Positions 1 to 8,110 of a DNA stretch of 64,000 nucleotides are shown one piece after another. Made by a program: the position numbers and the translations under genes. Source of the DNA: Bacteroidota bacterium (GTDB lineage: Bacteria > Bacteroidota > Bacteroidia > Bacteroidales > Tenuifilaceae); NCBI GenBank assembly GCA_029560875.1, contig JAKQKB010000033.1:124001-188000 (forward strand), read 5' to 3'. Within the stretch, counting starts at the first letter, position 1; each line of letters begins with the position of its first letter. The notes beneath the pieces are model-generated. The model saw only the letters and a list, made by a program, of their open reading frames with translations. It did no database searches and was not told where the DNA came from.

Positions 1-470
1 AGCAAGTTGGAAGTTCAATAATGCCGGGAAAGGTTAACCCCGTTATTCCTGAGTTTGTAGTTAGCGTGGCACATAAGGTTTACGCAAATGATATGATAAT
101 TTCGGGTTTGGCAGGACAAGGAATGCTAGACTTAAATGCTTACATACCTACCATAGGTCACGCATTGCTGGAATCTATAAAATTGCTTATTGCAGCAAAC
201 AATACCGTTGCTCAAAATCTAGTGAATGGCATTGAGGTTGATATTGAGAAATCCAAACAACAACTATTAAGCAATCCATCAATTACAACTGCATTGCTTC
301 CATTTATTGGATTCAACAAGGCTGCAATTATTGCCAACGAGATGCGCCAATCCAAAATCGACATTTTTGAAGCCAACGCAAACTTAAAGTTGATTGACGA
401 GGAAAGACTACAGGAAATTATCAAACCTGAGAATTTGCTTAAGTTAGGTTACTCGCTCCGAGAAATTTAA
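1..470 (+). CDS. aspA: Aspartate ammonia-lyase (aspartase), 3' part
   Basis: The reading frame is open from the left edge, so only about the last 155 residues are present. They begin with the fumarase/aspartase superfamily signature GSSIMPGKVNPVIPE, the flexible loop that covers the active site and carries the catalytic serine. The PVIPE ending of the loop and the LLPFIGFNKAAIIANE segment fit aspartase (L-aspartate to fumarate plus ammonia) better than class II fumarase, which usually has NPTQCEA there. The C-terminal small domain is complete and the stop is at 468-470. The enzyme is cytoplasmic and links amino-acid use to fumarate supply. Family assignment is firm; aspartase rather than fumarase is likely but rests on this short part. 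Confidence 0.85.
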   Translation, partial: QVGSSIMPGKVNPVIPEFVVSVAHKVYANDMIISGLAGQGMLDLNAYIPTIGHALLESIKLLIAANNTVAQNLVNGIEVDIEKSKQQLLSNPSITTALLPFIGFNKAAIIANEMRQSKIDIFEANANLKLIDEERLQEIIKPENLLKLGYSLREI

Positions 471-505
471 ACTTGCATTCGCATTAAACAAGAGTCTTAC
501 AATAA

Positions 506-1993
506 ATGATGCAAATAAAACTCAGCAAAACCGACAAGTATGCCGCATTAATACTCTTTGTTTTTGCGCTGATATACTGCTCAATATCGCTAGTTAATCA
601 TTACCAATTCAGAACATATGCGCTTGATTTAGGGATGTTTAATAACGCCCTATACAATTACTCAATTTTTAATAACGCAACATTCACCCTCGATGCCCAA
701 GGCAAAACAATGCCTTTTTTGGCCACACACTTCTCCCCTATTACAATCCTTTACACTCCATTCTTTTACATTTTCGGAAGTTATACACTGCTAATTATAC
801 AAATTATTGCCGTTCTATTAGGAGGATTAGGAATTTACAAATACTCAAAGCTAAAATTCGAAGGAAACACATCACTACCATTAATTTCCGTCTTCCACTT
901 CTTCTCAATTTGGGGCATCTACTCTGCTCTATCGTTCGACTTTCACAACAATGTTATAGGAAGCATGATGGTTCCTTGGCTTATATACTTTTTAGAAAAA
1001 AGGAATCTTAAATTATCTATTATACTACTGATTTTAATTGCAACAGCAATGGAGACAATGCCAATATGGTTATTCTTCATTCTATTAGGTTTTATGCTAA
1101 AAAATAAACGCAGTATTTACGATTATATTAAGTTCGAGATTCCTGCTGCAATTTTATGCCTGATTTATGGAATCATTATCATTTTTGTTGTGATGCCTTA
1201 CCTGCAGGGAGCAGATAGCAATCATCAACTAGGCCGATACTCGGAATATGGCGATTCAGTTTTCCAAATCATCTACTCATTCATCAAAGAACCCCAACTA
1301 ATTTTCAAACTTTTATTTGTAAACACAAACCCCGACTCTATTTATGACTCCGTTAAGATTGAGACTCACCTGATGATTTTGCTCTCGGGAGGAGTATTCC
1401 TATTCTTCAAACCATCGTACCTTGTTATGCTCATTCCTATTTTGGGGCAAAAATTTTTATCGGACGATTATGGTATTTGGGGCATAAACAATCAGTACTC
1501 TATAGAGTTTGTTCCTATTCTAAGCCTTGTTGTTATTGACTCATTGAAAGAAATTGGCACAAAGTGGCGAATTCCAATTGGAATTGCAGTTGCAATCATT
1601 ACTCTTGGGGCTAACATTCAAACCATAGAAAGCAGAGCATCAAAGTGGTACGACTCAAAGAATACAAAATTCTACTCTAAAAGGCATTACATACCAGAGG
1701 TTGATGTTCGGAAAGTTAAAAAGGCGTTAGAATTAGTATCCAATGGAAATAGCGTTTCGGCAAGTTCTAGGCTTGCTTCGCATATAGTTTCGGTTGAAAA
1801 ACTTTACCATTTCCCTTACATCAACAATGCAGAATATATTGCATTAATGAAGAATTACGGTTTCTGGCCTTTATCTAAGGAAGCCTACTTTTCGAAAATC
1901 AACGAACTAATAACTAACCAATCGTACGTGAAAATTTATGAAGATGATGATTTGATTATCCTAAAAAGTTCAACACTTCTTTCAACGAAGTAG
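506..1993 (+). CDS. DUF2079 family integral membrane protein
   Basis: A 495-residue polytopic protein. It has an N-terminal membrane segment (about residues 12-32), a conserved luminal-type loop with YALDLGMFNNALYN and HFSPI motifs, and about ten hydrophobic segments in the first 370 residues, followed by a soluble C-terminal part. This matches DUF2079, a family distantly related to GT-C glycosyltransferases whose biochemical role is unknown. The start is one of two adjacent ATGs (506 or 509). It lies 35 bp after the aspartase stop on the same strand and could be cotranscribed. The DLG and HFSPI motifs resemble the first-loop acidic motifs of GT-C enzymes, but a sugar-transfer role is inference. 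Confidence 0.8.
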   Translation: MMQIKLSKTDKYAALILFVFALIYCSISLVNHYQFRTYALDLGMFNNALYNYSIFNNATFTLDAQGKTMPFLATHFSPITILYTPFFYIFGSYTLLIIQIIAVLLGGLGIYKYSKLKFEGNTSLPLISVFHFFSIWGIYSALSFDFHNNVIGSMMVPWLIYFLEKRNLKLSIILLILIATAMETMPIWLFFILLGFMLKNKRSIYDYIKFEIPAAILCLIYGIIIIFVVMPYLQGADSNHQLGRYSEYGDSVFQIIYSFIKEPQLIFKLLFVNTNPDSIYDSVKIETHLMILLSGGVFLFFKPSYLVMLIPILGQKFLSDDYGIWGINNQYSIEFVPILSLVVIDSLKEIGTKWRIPIGIAVAIITLGANIQTIESRASKWYDSKNTKFYSKRHYIPEVDVRKVKKALELVSNGNSVSASSRLASHIVSVEKLYHFPYINNAEYIALMKNYGFWPLSKEAYFSKINELITNQSYVKIYEDDDLIILKSSTLLSTK

Positions 1994-2084
1994 TTTAACA
2001 AAACAATTTGTGTATTCTTATGTATCTATAAAAATGAAAGTCATTGATTACGAATTTATCATAATGAGCAAGATTAGACTCATG

Positions 2085-2636
2085 TTAAATTTTAATCTGA
2101 GTCATTTCAACCAAATCAACCAACGCACCACTATTCTGCCCTGTAGTTTGAATGATTTTTACCCTTATAGAGTCCTTCGTATCCAAGAAAAGGGTATCAA
2201 TTACCTTAAATTTTCTCCAACCGTTAAAAGCCCAACTCATATCACATTTACTTTTTATCACTTGACCTTCTCTCACTTGTTCAAGCCAAAGATAAATTGG
2301 CTGCCCACCATATAATGATTTAACATACGCTGAAAGATTGATTATTTTGTTTCCTGCAATATTTGTCACACAACCTTCAACATAAGGTTCAAAATCAACA
2401 TCTTTGCCACCGCTTAGACTCAATGAAAAATTTCCGCCATTGGGGGGAACATCTGAGGAAAATAAATCAGGATAAGTTATATAATCATACCCAATCGTCC
2501 AACACTCAAGACTTCCTTGTCCATTAATTTCAAAACTAGGGTTACAGATAAGATTAGGATAAGTATTTACATCCTCTTTTTTACAAGAAAAAAGGAAAGT
2601 AACTACAATTAAAATTTTCAATGGGGTATATTTCAT
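2085..2636 (-). CDS. Surface-type lipoprotein, jelly-roll-like
   Basis: A 183-residue protein with a short hydrophobic signal ending in a lipobox (FLFSC) at about residue 18. The mature N-terminus reads C-K-K-E-D, which fits the Bacteroidota lipoprotein export signal of acidic residues just after the cysteine, so the protein is probably on the cell surface. The remainder (NLICNPSFEINGQGS and later beta-rich segments) looks like the N-terminal part of a carbohydrate-binding-module-type jelly roll, in which an N-P-S-F-E start is common. No catalytic motif is visible. It is convergent with the DUF2079 gene. Function unknown; a lone adhesion or glycan-binding lipoprotein is the best guess. Confidence 0.7.
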   Translation of the reverse strand: MKYTPLKILIVVTFLFSCKKEDVNTYPNLICNPSFEINGQGSLECWTIGYDYITYPDLFSSDVPPNGGNFSLSLSGGKDVDFEPYVEGCVTNIAGNKIINLSAYVKSLYGGQPIYLWLEQVREGQVIKSKCDMSWAFNGWRKFKVIDTLFLDTKDSIRVKIIQTTGQNSGALVDLVEMTQIKI

Positions 2637-2791
2637 AGTTTCAAATTACAAAACACTCTTAAACACCTTATAAGTTTCGGAATTCCTCCAATGAACTAGT
2701 TAGTATAATAAAAACAATATAAATAAAACACTCTTAACCAAGTGAGCCATTATTAATCAAACTACTATAAAACTACAAAAAAATCTTGTAA

Positions 2792-2959
2792 TTGGCAATA
2801 ATCCTTCTGGCAAACAGCGAACGGTACCAGCCTATACTTCCAAACTATTTTATAAGTAGGGACGAAGAATTAAGTCAAATACTAAATCCTATTTGGAGTA
2901 ATCCAACATTAAAAGAGGTTGAAAAACATGGGGGCTCATTCTGGCTAAGAATAGAGTAA
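2792..2959 (+). pseudogene. Possible 3' remnant of a gene
   Basis: This lies in the otherwise gene-free stretch 2637-3019. A 55-codon open frame begins with a TTG directly after an in-frame stop and ends at TAA 2957-2959. Its product contains NYFISRDEELSQILNPIW and a C-terminal EKHGGSFWLRIE, which has the composition of real protein rather than random frame. There is no ATG and no upstream frame to complete it. I read it as the tail of a degraded gene whose 5' part is lost. I do not recognise the family. The rest of the stretch is AT-rich with no other signal than the hairpin at 2971-3004. Confidence 0.3.
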
Positions 2960-2970
2960 TAGCAATAAAA

Positions 2971-3004
2971 AACCCTGTCAGAGTTTCGAAACTCTAACAG
3001 GGTT
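2971..3004. terminator. Hairpin downstream of C69 dipeptidase; dispersed repeat copy 1
   Basis: An inverted repeat with 16-base arms, one C/A mismatch and a 2-base CG turn lies just beyond the stop of the minus-strand dipeptidase gene. It probably ends that transcript. On the minus strand it is followed by a short T run (the A run at 2966-2972 on the plus strand). The first 20 bases, AACCCTGTCAGAGTTTCGAA, recur almost exactly at 11307-11326, so this is also a copy of a repeat. Confidence 0.6.
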
Positions 3005-3019
3005 ATATAGTATCATAAA

Positions 3020-4630
3020 CTAGAATCCCATTCCAAATTTATTCCAGTAGAATGTTTCCAACTCTTTCCAGCGCAAAATGGTTGCACCAGTAAAGTCCTT
3101 GGTGTAATGGGTTAGCAGTTTCTTGGCCTCATCAACCTTTCCTGCTTTAATCAATGCATCAACCTGTTGTTCAAGCATTTTTGACTCCATTTCAACTTTT
3201 TGCTCAAAGTATTTCACCTCGCCAATCATATCATCCTTTGTTTCTTGCCAAGCCAAAGTTGCTAACTTGTTGGCTTTGCGATACTGCCATAGCAAGGCAT
3301 CATCCCTGTACCGTTTCTGTCCACAATAGTTAAAGTAATCGGGTAGTTCAGTAATTCCTGAGAAGATTGGAATACGGGGACTTTGTCCAGGATTATCTAC
3401 TGAAAACCAAGCAAGTCCTCCAATCTCATCGGGCAACCAATCTCTTAACTGAACAATATGTGAGTACGAGCACCACGACACAGCCACAGTGCGCTGAAAA
3501 TTAATTGTACCATCCTTTAGGAAATTCAGCATATTGCGCTCGTGCCCTGTTAACCAGGGATGTGCAATTGGAGAAAGAACTGTATCCTGACTGATAACCT
3601 CGCGTTTATCGTTGTACTTTTTGAGGACATACTTCATGTTCTGGGTCATATCGTACTTTGTACCCTCATAAGTTTCGCGGTAAAGAGCCAATACATCGTA
3701 AACAGACACCTTTTTATCAGGCTTAACAGAGAAGGGCAACTCTTCCATCTCCATGCTTAAGTTTTGCGAAGGAGCCAATGTGTTTAGTATAAAAAATTCA
3801 CGAATCATATAGGGTTTCTTCACATTACCGTATGCTTTCCAAAACTTAAATGGCTCATTTCCATCCCAAAGGTTCAGTTTTTTTGCAACCTCAAAAACGT
3901 TCTCCGAAGCCATAAAATGCTCTTTATCCTTTAGGTTGATTGTAGATATCCTGGCGATATTAGCTGAAACACCAACATGGTCGTCAGGAACACGCTGAGC
4001 AGCCCAAACACCACCAATTTTATCGGGGCCTTCGCCAAAAATCTCCATTTGCCAAACCTCTTTTTTATCGGCAATGGTAATACACTCGCCCCAATCGCCA
4101 TAACCGTAATCCTTAATTAACTTTCCAATAAGTTGAATGGCATCGCGGGCAGTAGAGCAACGCTGAAGCGCAATTCGCTGCAACTCCTCAATAAGAAACA
4201 TCCCCTTTTCATTAACCAAAATTTTAGCACCAGTAATGGTAGTTTCACCCATTGCCAATTGCTTCTCGTTCAAAAAAGGATAAGCGGTATTAAAGAATGT
4301 GAAGGTTTCCTTTGCCTGTGGAATCTCCCCTACTTTTGTAACATTCTGCAAATCCCACTTCGATTCGGTTTTAAGCAAGCCTTTATAGATAGATGTAATA
4401 GTATCGTTCTTAAACTTTTGACCCTTTTCAATTGTCATCCAAGTGCGATATTTACCATCGCAGGTATGGCTGGTAATTACAGAACCGTCGGCTGATGCTT
4501 TCTTTCCAACAAGAATACTGGTACAGGTTTCGCCAAAATAGGGGTCGTTAACCTGGTCGAATATGCTTTGGGCAAAAGAGCCCTGATAAAGCAGTAAAAA
4601 TGTGAATAACGTTGTAACCAATTTACTCAT
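3020..4630 (-). CDS. C69-family dipeptidase
   Basis: A 536-residue Ntn-hydrolase of peptidase family C69 (PepD-like). An N-terminal signal peptide (about residues 1-21, ending SFA-Q) precedes the sequence ETCTSILVGKKASADGSVI. Cys36 in this CTS motif is the expected nucleophile exposed by maturation, and the DGS motif follows at the family's usual spacing. Family members hydrolyse dipeptides; with a signal peptide this one acts in the periplasm or at the envelope. Length is typical. A TAGTTTTG box at 4672-4679 on this strand lies about 40 bp upstream of the ATG, and the hairpin at 2971-3004 follows the stop, so it is probably monocistronic. Substrate specificity cannot be read from sequence. 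Confidence 0.9.
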   Translation of the reverse strand: MSKLVTTLFTFLLLYQGSFAQSIFDQVNDPYFGETCTSILVGKKASADGSVITSHTCDGKYRTWMTIEKGQKFKNDTITSIYKGLLKTESKWDLQNVTKVGEIPQAKETFTFFNTAYPFLNEKQLAMGETTITGAKILVNEKGMFLIEELQRIALQRCSTARDAIQLIGKLIKDYGYGDWGECITIADKKEVWQMEIFGEGPDKIGGVWAAQRVPDDHVGVSANIARISTINLKDKEHFMASENVFEVAKKLNLWDGNEPFKFWKAYGNVKKPYMIREFFILNTLAPSQNLSMEMEELPFSVKPDKKVSVYDVLALYRETYEGTKYDMTQNMKYVLKKYNDKREVISQDTVLSPIAHPWLTGHERNMLNFLKDGTINFQRTVAVSWCSYSHIVQLRDWLPDEIGGLAWFSVDNPGQSPRIPIFSGITELPDYFNYCGQKRYRDDALLWQYRKANKLATLAWQETKDDMIGEVKYFEQKVEMESKMLEQQVDALIKAGKVDEAKKLLTHYTKDFTGATILRWKELETFYWNKFGMGF

Positions 4631-4671
4631 ATACGGGTTGTTTTTAGGTTTCTGATTTAGTTAGATAATTT

Positions 4672-4679
4672 CAAAACTA
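4672..4679 (-). promoter_or_regulatory. -7 box for the C69 dipeptidase gene
   Basis: The plus strand reads CAAAACTA, i.e. TAGTTTTG on the minus strand, matching the Bacteroidota -7 consensus TAnnTTTG. It would give a leader of about 35 nt before the ATG at 4630. I see no clear TTG at -33. Confidence 0.45.
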
Positions 4680-4846
4680 ATAAGATTAATCAGATTTTAA
4701 ATAATTTATCGCTACTGTCCGATAAAACTCAATAGACACTACGCTATCGTTCAGCATGACAACGGCCAATTACAAATGAAAAATCTAACGCTAAATTAAA
4801 TTTTGTTAAAAATTCAAATTGCGTAACCAACATATAAAAAGGTACG

Positions 4847-4854
4847 TATATTTG
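4847..4854 (+). promoter_or_regulatory. -7 box of the tetR-type gene
   Basis: TATATTTG matches the Bacteroidota -7 consensus TAnnTTTG. It ends three bases before the operator at 4858, so the expected start of transcription falls inside the operator. A TTG at 4819-4821 could be the -33 element, although the 25-base spacing is long. Confidence 0.55.
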
Positions 4855-4857
4855 CAA

Positions 4858-4871
4858 ACCGAACGGTCGGT
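4858..4871. promoter_or_regulatory. TetR-family operator, copy 1
   Basis: ACCGAACGGTCGGT is a near-palindrome between the -7 box (4847-4854) and the ATG of the TetR gene (4895). The same 14-mer, differing at two central bases, lies at 5531-5544 before the efflux operon. Two copies that flank the regulator gene identify them as its binding sites; this copy implies autorepression. Confidence 0.75.
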
Positions 4872-4894
4872 TTTTGGTGTCAAAATCAATAAAA

Positions 4895-5488
4895 ATGAAA
4901 GAAACAAAAGACATAATCCTGCACACTGCTTACAGTATGTTCCTGAATAACAACTATGAAGCAGTTACAATTAACAGCATAATAAAAGCGGCAGGCATTA
5001 CTAAAGGGGGAATTTACCATTATTACGCCAGCAAGGAAGAACTTTTTAAGGCAGTTGTAGATAATTTTTTAATTGAAAACAGAACATCAATACACATTGA
5101 ATACTCTAGTCTTAAAGAGTTTATTGATAATAGTATTAATAAAGTGAAGGAAAAAATTCACCTTAAATCTAATAGCAACGATATAGACCTAAGCTCACCA
5201 GCTCAGCACATATCACTGTTTATGGCCGCTTTCAAATACTATCCAAACTTTTCGGAAATTGGACGCAAATTTTACAATGAGGAGCAAAGTATTTGGGTTG
5301 ATGCAATTGAACTAGCCAAAAAGAATGGTGAGGTTTCAAACAAGGTTAACGCTGAAATAATGGCAATGAACTTTATGGCCATTGGGACAAGTATCGTAAC
5401 AAACACAATGCTAGGAGGCTCAATTGACTATGCCTTAGAAATGCACTCTAAGCAACTACTTGAGCTATACCAAAGTATCAAAGTTTAA
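4895..5488 (+). CDS. TetR/AcrR-family transcriptional regulator of efflux operon
   Basis: A 197-residue regulator. The N-terminal helix-turn-helix (about residues 20-45: AVTINSIIKAAGITKGGIYH followed by YYASKEELF) is typical of TetR repressors. The C-terminal ligand-binding part is unlike any I can name. The ATG at 4895 is chosen over an upstream TTG at 4874 because the TTG would lie just after the operator, with no room for a leader. Two matching 14-bp palindromes, one before this gene and one before the downstream TolC/HlyD/RND operon, indicate that it represses both until a ligand, probably a pump substrate, releases it. A short hairpin terminator (5494-5515) separates it from the pump genes. 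Confidence 0.9.
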   Translation: MKETKDIILHTAYSMFLNNNYEAVTINSIIKAAGITKGGIYHYYASKEELFKAVVDNFLIENRTSIHIEYSSLKEFIDNSINKVKEKIHLKSNSNDIDLSSPAQHISLFMAAFKYYPNFSEIGRKFYNEEQSIWVDAIELAKKNGEVSNKVNAEIMAMNFMAIGTSIVTNTMLGGSIDYALEMHSKQLLELYQSIKV

Positions 5489-5493
5489 AACAT

Positions 5494-5515
5494 AAAAAGG
5501 CACTAGCCTTTTTTT
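5494..5515 (+). terminator. Terminator after the TetR gene
   Basis: An 8-bp stem (AAAAAGGC / GCCTTTTT) with a 4-base loop runs straight into further T residues six bases after the TetR stop. It implies that the efflux operon has its own promoter. Confidence 0.65.
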
Positions 5516-5530
5516 AAAGCACAAGAACAT

Positions 5531-5544
5531 ACCGACTGGTCGGT
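5531..5544. promoter_or_regulatory. TetR-family operator, copy 2 (efflux operon)
   Basis: ACCGACTGGTCGGT is the same near-palindrome as 4858-4871 apart from two central bases. It lies 35 bp before the TolC-family gene and after the TetR terminator, the position expected for control of the efflux operon. No canonical TAnnTTTG box is adjacent; the nearest match is TAATTTG at 5568-5574, too close to the ATG. Confidence 0.75.
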
Positions 5545-5579
5545 TTTTAAATAAAGTAAAGAACAAATAATTTGATAAT

Positions 5580-6980
5580 ATGAAAATAAAAGTTTTAAGT
5601 TTTTTTTCAGTTTTAGGACTTACCCTGTTTTGTTTTGATGCAAGCGCGCAAACAACACTTACAAGTCTTGTTAACTATGCACTTGAGCATAGCAGAGACA
5701 TTAAAAAATCGGAACTTCAACGCAAAGAGGCAGATTACATGCGTAAAGAAGCCATTGGCTATGGCCTACCACAGGTGGAAGCATCAGGAAGTTACAGTAA
5801 AATGAAGCTACCAGACATTGGAATATCCGATTCGGCATCTATCAAAATTGGAGGTTTTCTGGATATGATGATTAACGACGGCGTAAGTGCTGATGTTAGA
5901 CAGAATATTAAGGACCAATTAACTGGAATGATTGACCAGCTTGGCAGTATAGATGCACTTTACACTGCTAGTGCAGGAGTTCAAGTTACTCAACTTATTT
6001 ATAGCCAATCGTACTGGGTAGGGCTAAAAACCAGCAAAAAAGCACAGGAGCTATACTCAATCTTAAAAACAAAAAGCGAGGAAGATATTATTGCAGAGGT
6101 GGCATCGGGATACTATCAAGCTGGCTCGCTAATACTTCAACTTCAAACAGTTGATAAATCTATAAACAACCTCAAAGAGATTCACCGAATTGCAGAGCTA
6201 AGCTATAAAAACGATTTTATTAAAGAGAGTCAGGTTAACCGCTTAAAGGTTTCCATAGCAAATCTTGAGGTAACCCGCCAAACTATTCAGAATGGAGTAA
6301 ATATTCAGTTAAACTACCTAAAAGCCTTAGCAGGAATGCCTAGCGACAGTTTGATTGCTATTGATACACTCAACTTAGTAAACGATTTTATTAGTAATAA
6401 TAACGCCAATAACTTTAGTGTTGATAATGTTCCCGCCTACCAAGCGCTACTTAAGCAGAACGAAATTTACGGACAACAAGTAAAACTATCAAAGGCAAAG
6501 TTCTACCCCACCATCGCAGCCTTCGGGAAGTTAAGCTACTCATCGTACAACACCGAGGCCAAAATTAACGATTGGAGCAACTCTACAACCTTTGGGCTAA
6601 GCCTTACTATGCCAATATTTAGTTCGGGTGTTAACTACCACAAAGTAAAACAAACTCAAATTAAACAACTGCAATTGAAAGAGGATATTCTGAAAACAAA
6701 AGATTTACTGGAGGTAAGCTACAACAATGCTTTCTTAGAATATCAAACATCGCAGGGTATGCTTGCTCCACAAAAAGAAAATAAAGAATTGGCACTAAAA
6801 GTTTACAACCAAACGGCATCGCTATATAAGGAAGGCATGGCATCGCTTGCCGATTTGCTAAACGTCAACTCCGAATTTCTGCAAGCCGACAACTCGTACA
6901 ACCAACAAATCCTAAAGTGTAAAACAGCAGAAATTAAAATGCTTCAAGCATCCGGCAATTTAAAATCGATGCTTAAATAA
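5580..6980 (+). CDS. TolC-family outer-membrane efflux protein
   Basis: A 466-residue outer-membrane channel. It has a signal peptide (about residues 1-23, ending ASA-Q) and then the duplicated TolC/OEP arrangement of long amphipathic helices, with the typical start TLTSLVNYALEHSRDI. It forms the exit duct of a tripartite pump with the adaptor and RND genes immediately downstream (31-bp gaps). The second OEP half includes KAKFYPTIAAFGKLSY and LYKEGMASLADLLNV, both usual family segments. It is the first gene of the operon and lies behind the second TetR operator. Confidence 0.92.
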   Translation: MKIKVLSFFSVLGLTLFCFDASAQTTLTSLVNYALEHSRDIKKSELQRKEADYMRKEAIGYGLPQVEASGSYSKMKLPDIGISDSASIKIGGFLDMMINDGVSADVRQNIKDQLTGMIDQLGSIDALYTASAGVQVTQLIYSQSYWVGLKTSKKAQELYSILKTKSEEDIIAEVASGYYQAGSLILQLQTVDKSINNLKEIHRIAELSYKNDFIKESQVNRLKVSIANLEVTRQTIQNGVNIQLNYLKALAGMPSDSLIAIDTLNLVNDFISNNNANNFSVDNVPAYQALLKQNEIYGQQVKLSKAKFYPTIAAFGKLSYSSYNTEAKINDWSNSTTFGLSLTMPIFSSGVNYHKVKQTQIKQLQLKEDILKTKDLLEVSYNNAFLEYQTSQGMLAPQKENKELALKVYNQTASLYKEGMASLADLLNVNSEFLQADNSYNQQILKCKTAEIKMLQASGNLKSMLK

Positions 6981-7011
6981 CACAATTTCAGAACTCATAA
7001 AGAATAAAAAT

Positions 7012-8079
7012 ATGACAATCAAAAAATCACACGTATTCGCATTTACAGCGGTAATTATTGTTGCAGTTTTAATAGTATGGAAACTAGCCGACAACAAAAA
7101 AGAATTCCAAAACAATATTGCATACGCTCAACGAAAAGTTGAAAGCATTCCTGTGGCAGTTGAACCTGTAACAAAGGGAATTCTTTCGGAAAATGTTGTT
7201 GCAACTGGTACACTTGAGGCATCGGATGTACTTACTGTAGTATCGGAAACTCAAGGAAAAATCATCAAAATATATAAGGAAAAAGGGGATAAGGTTGTAT
7301 CGGGCGATATAATCGCAAAGGTTGACGACGAGGTTATTGCAGCAAATGTTCTTACGGCTGAAGCCAACTACTCACAATTCGAGAGAGATGTTGAAAGGTT
7401 AACCCGCCTTTCCGAGGAAAATGCTGTAACAAAACGCGATTTAGAACAAGCAACAATTGGACTAAAAAAGGCTAAAGCCGACCTTATTACTGCTAAAAAA
7501 GCGCTAAGTAACACAAGCATCAAAACACCAATTGCTGGCTACATCAACAACGATTTTATAACTGAGGGTCAACTGGTAAGTGGAGGCACCCAAATTTGTG
7601 AGGTTGTAAACAACAACAAGCTTAAACTAAACATCAAAATAACTGAGCAAGAGGTTTATAAAATATCAATTGGTCAAGCCGTAGAGGTAAATCTAAGCGT
7701 TTTCCCTGGACAGAAATTTACTGGTAAAATTACTGCAATAGCCGAAAAAGCTGATGCCGCTATGAAGTTTAATGTTGAAATAACCTTAAATAATGACGCA
7801 ACACACCTGAAAAGTGGACTATACGCCGAAGCCACATTACCAGTTAAAAACAGCGAAACTCTTTTGATAAATAAAGCAAGTATTGTTGGTAGCATGCTTA
7901 ACCCAGTTGTTTTTGTGGTTGAGAATGGAAAAGCCGTAAAGCGTCAACTTGTAACTGGACAGAGCAACAACAACCAAATTTCAGTTATAAATGGTTTAAC
8001 CGAAGGTGAACAGGTTATTGTTAGCGGACAATTGAACCTAAAGGATGGCGATGATGTAAAAATCATTGAGAAAAAGTAA
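7012..8079 (+). CDS. RND efflux periplasmic adaptor (HlyD/MFP family)
   Basis: A 355-residue adaptor with one N-terminal membrane anchor (about residues 8-24) and no lipobox. Domains in order are a lipoyl/barrel-sandwich half (about 60-100, GKIIKIYKEKGDKVVSGD), an alpha-helical hairpin (about 105-165), the second lipoyl half (TSIKTPIAGYI), a beta-barrel and the membrane-proximal domain (VVENGKAVKRQLVTG). It joins the RND pump in the inner membrane to the TolC channel. It is the middle gene of a three-gene operon, which is the usual order in Bacteroidota pumps. Confidence 0.92.
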   Translation: MTIKKSHVFAFTAVIIVAVLIVWKLADNKKEFQNNIAYAQRKVESIPVAVEPVTKGILSENVVATGTLEASDVLTVVSETQGKIIKIYKEKGDKVVSGDIIAKVDDEVIAANVLTAEANYSQFERDVERLTRLSEENAVTKRDLEQATIGLKKAKADLITAKKALSNTSIKTPIAGYINNDFITEGQLVSGGTQICEVVNNNKLKLNIKITEQEVYKISIGQAVEVNLSVFPGQKFTGKITAIAEKADAAMKFNVEITLNNDATHLKSGLYAEATLPVKNSETLLINKASIVGSMLNPVVFVVENGKAVKRQLVTGQSNNNQISVINGLTEGEQVIVSGQLNLKDGDDVKIIEKK

Positions 8080-8110
8080 TGCATTTTTCAAGAAAGTAAT
8101 CTGAGATAAA

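Noticed and set aside
2010-2315. Plus-strand frame of 101 codons
   Set aside because: It lies antisense to the lipoprotein gene, which has a signal peptide and lipobox; this frame has neither and reads like a shadow.
4874-4894. TTG at 4874 as start of the TetR gene
   Set aside because: It lies three bases after the operator, in or before the expected leader; the ATG at 4895 gives a normal TetR N-terminus.
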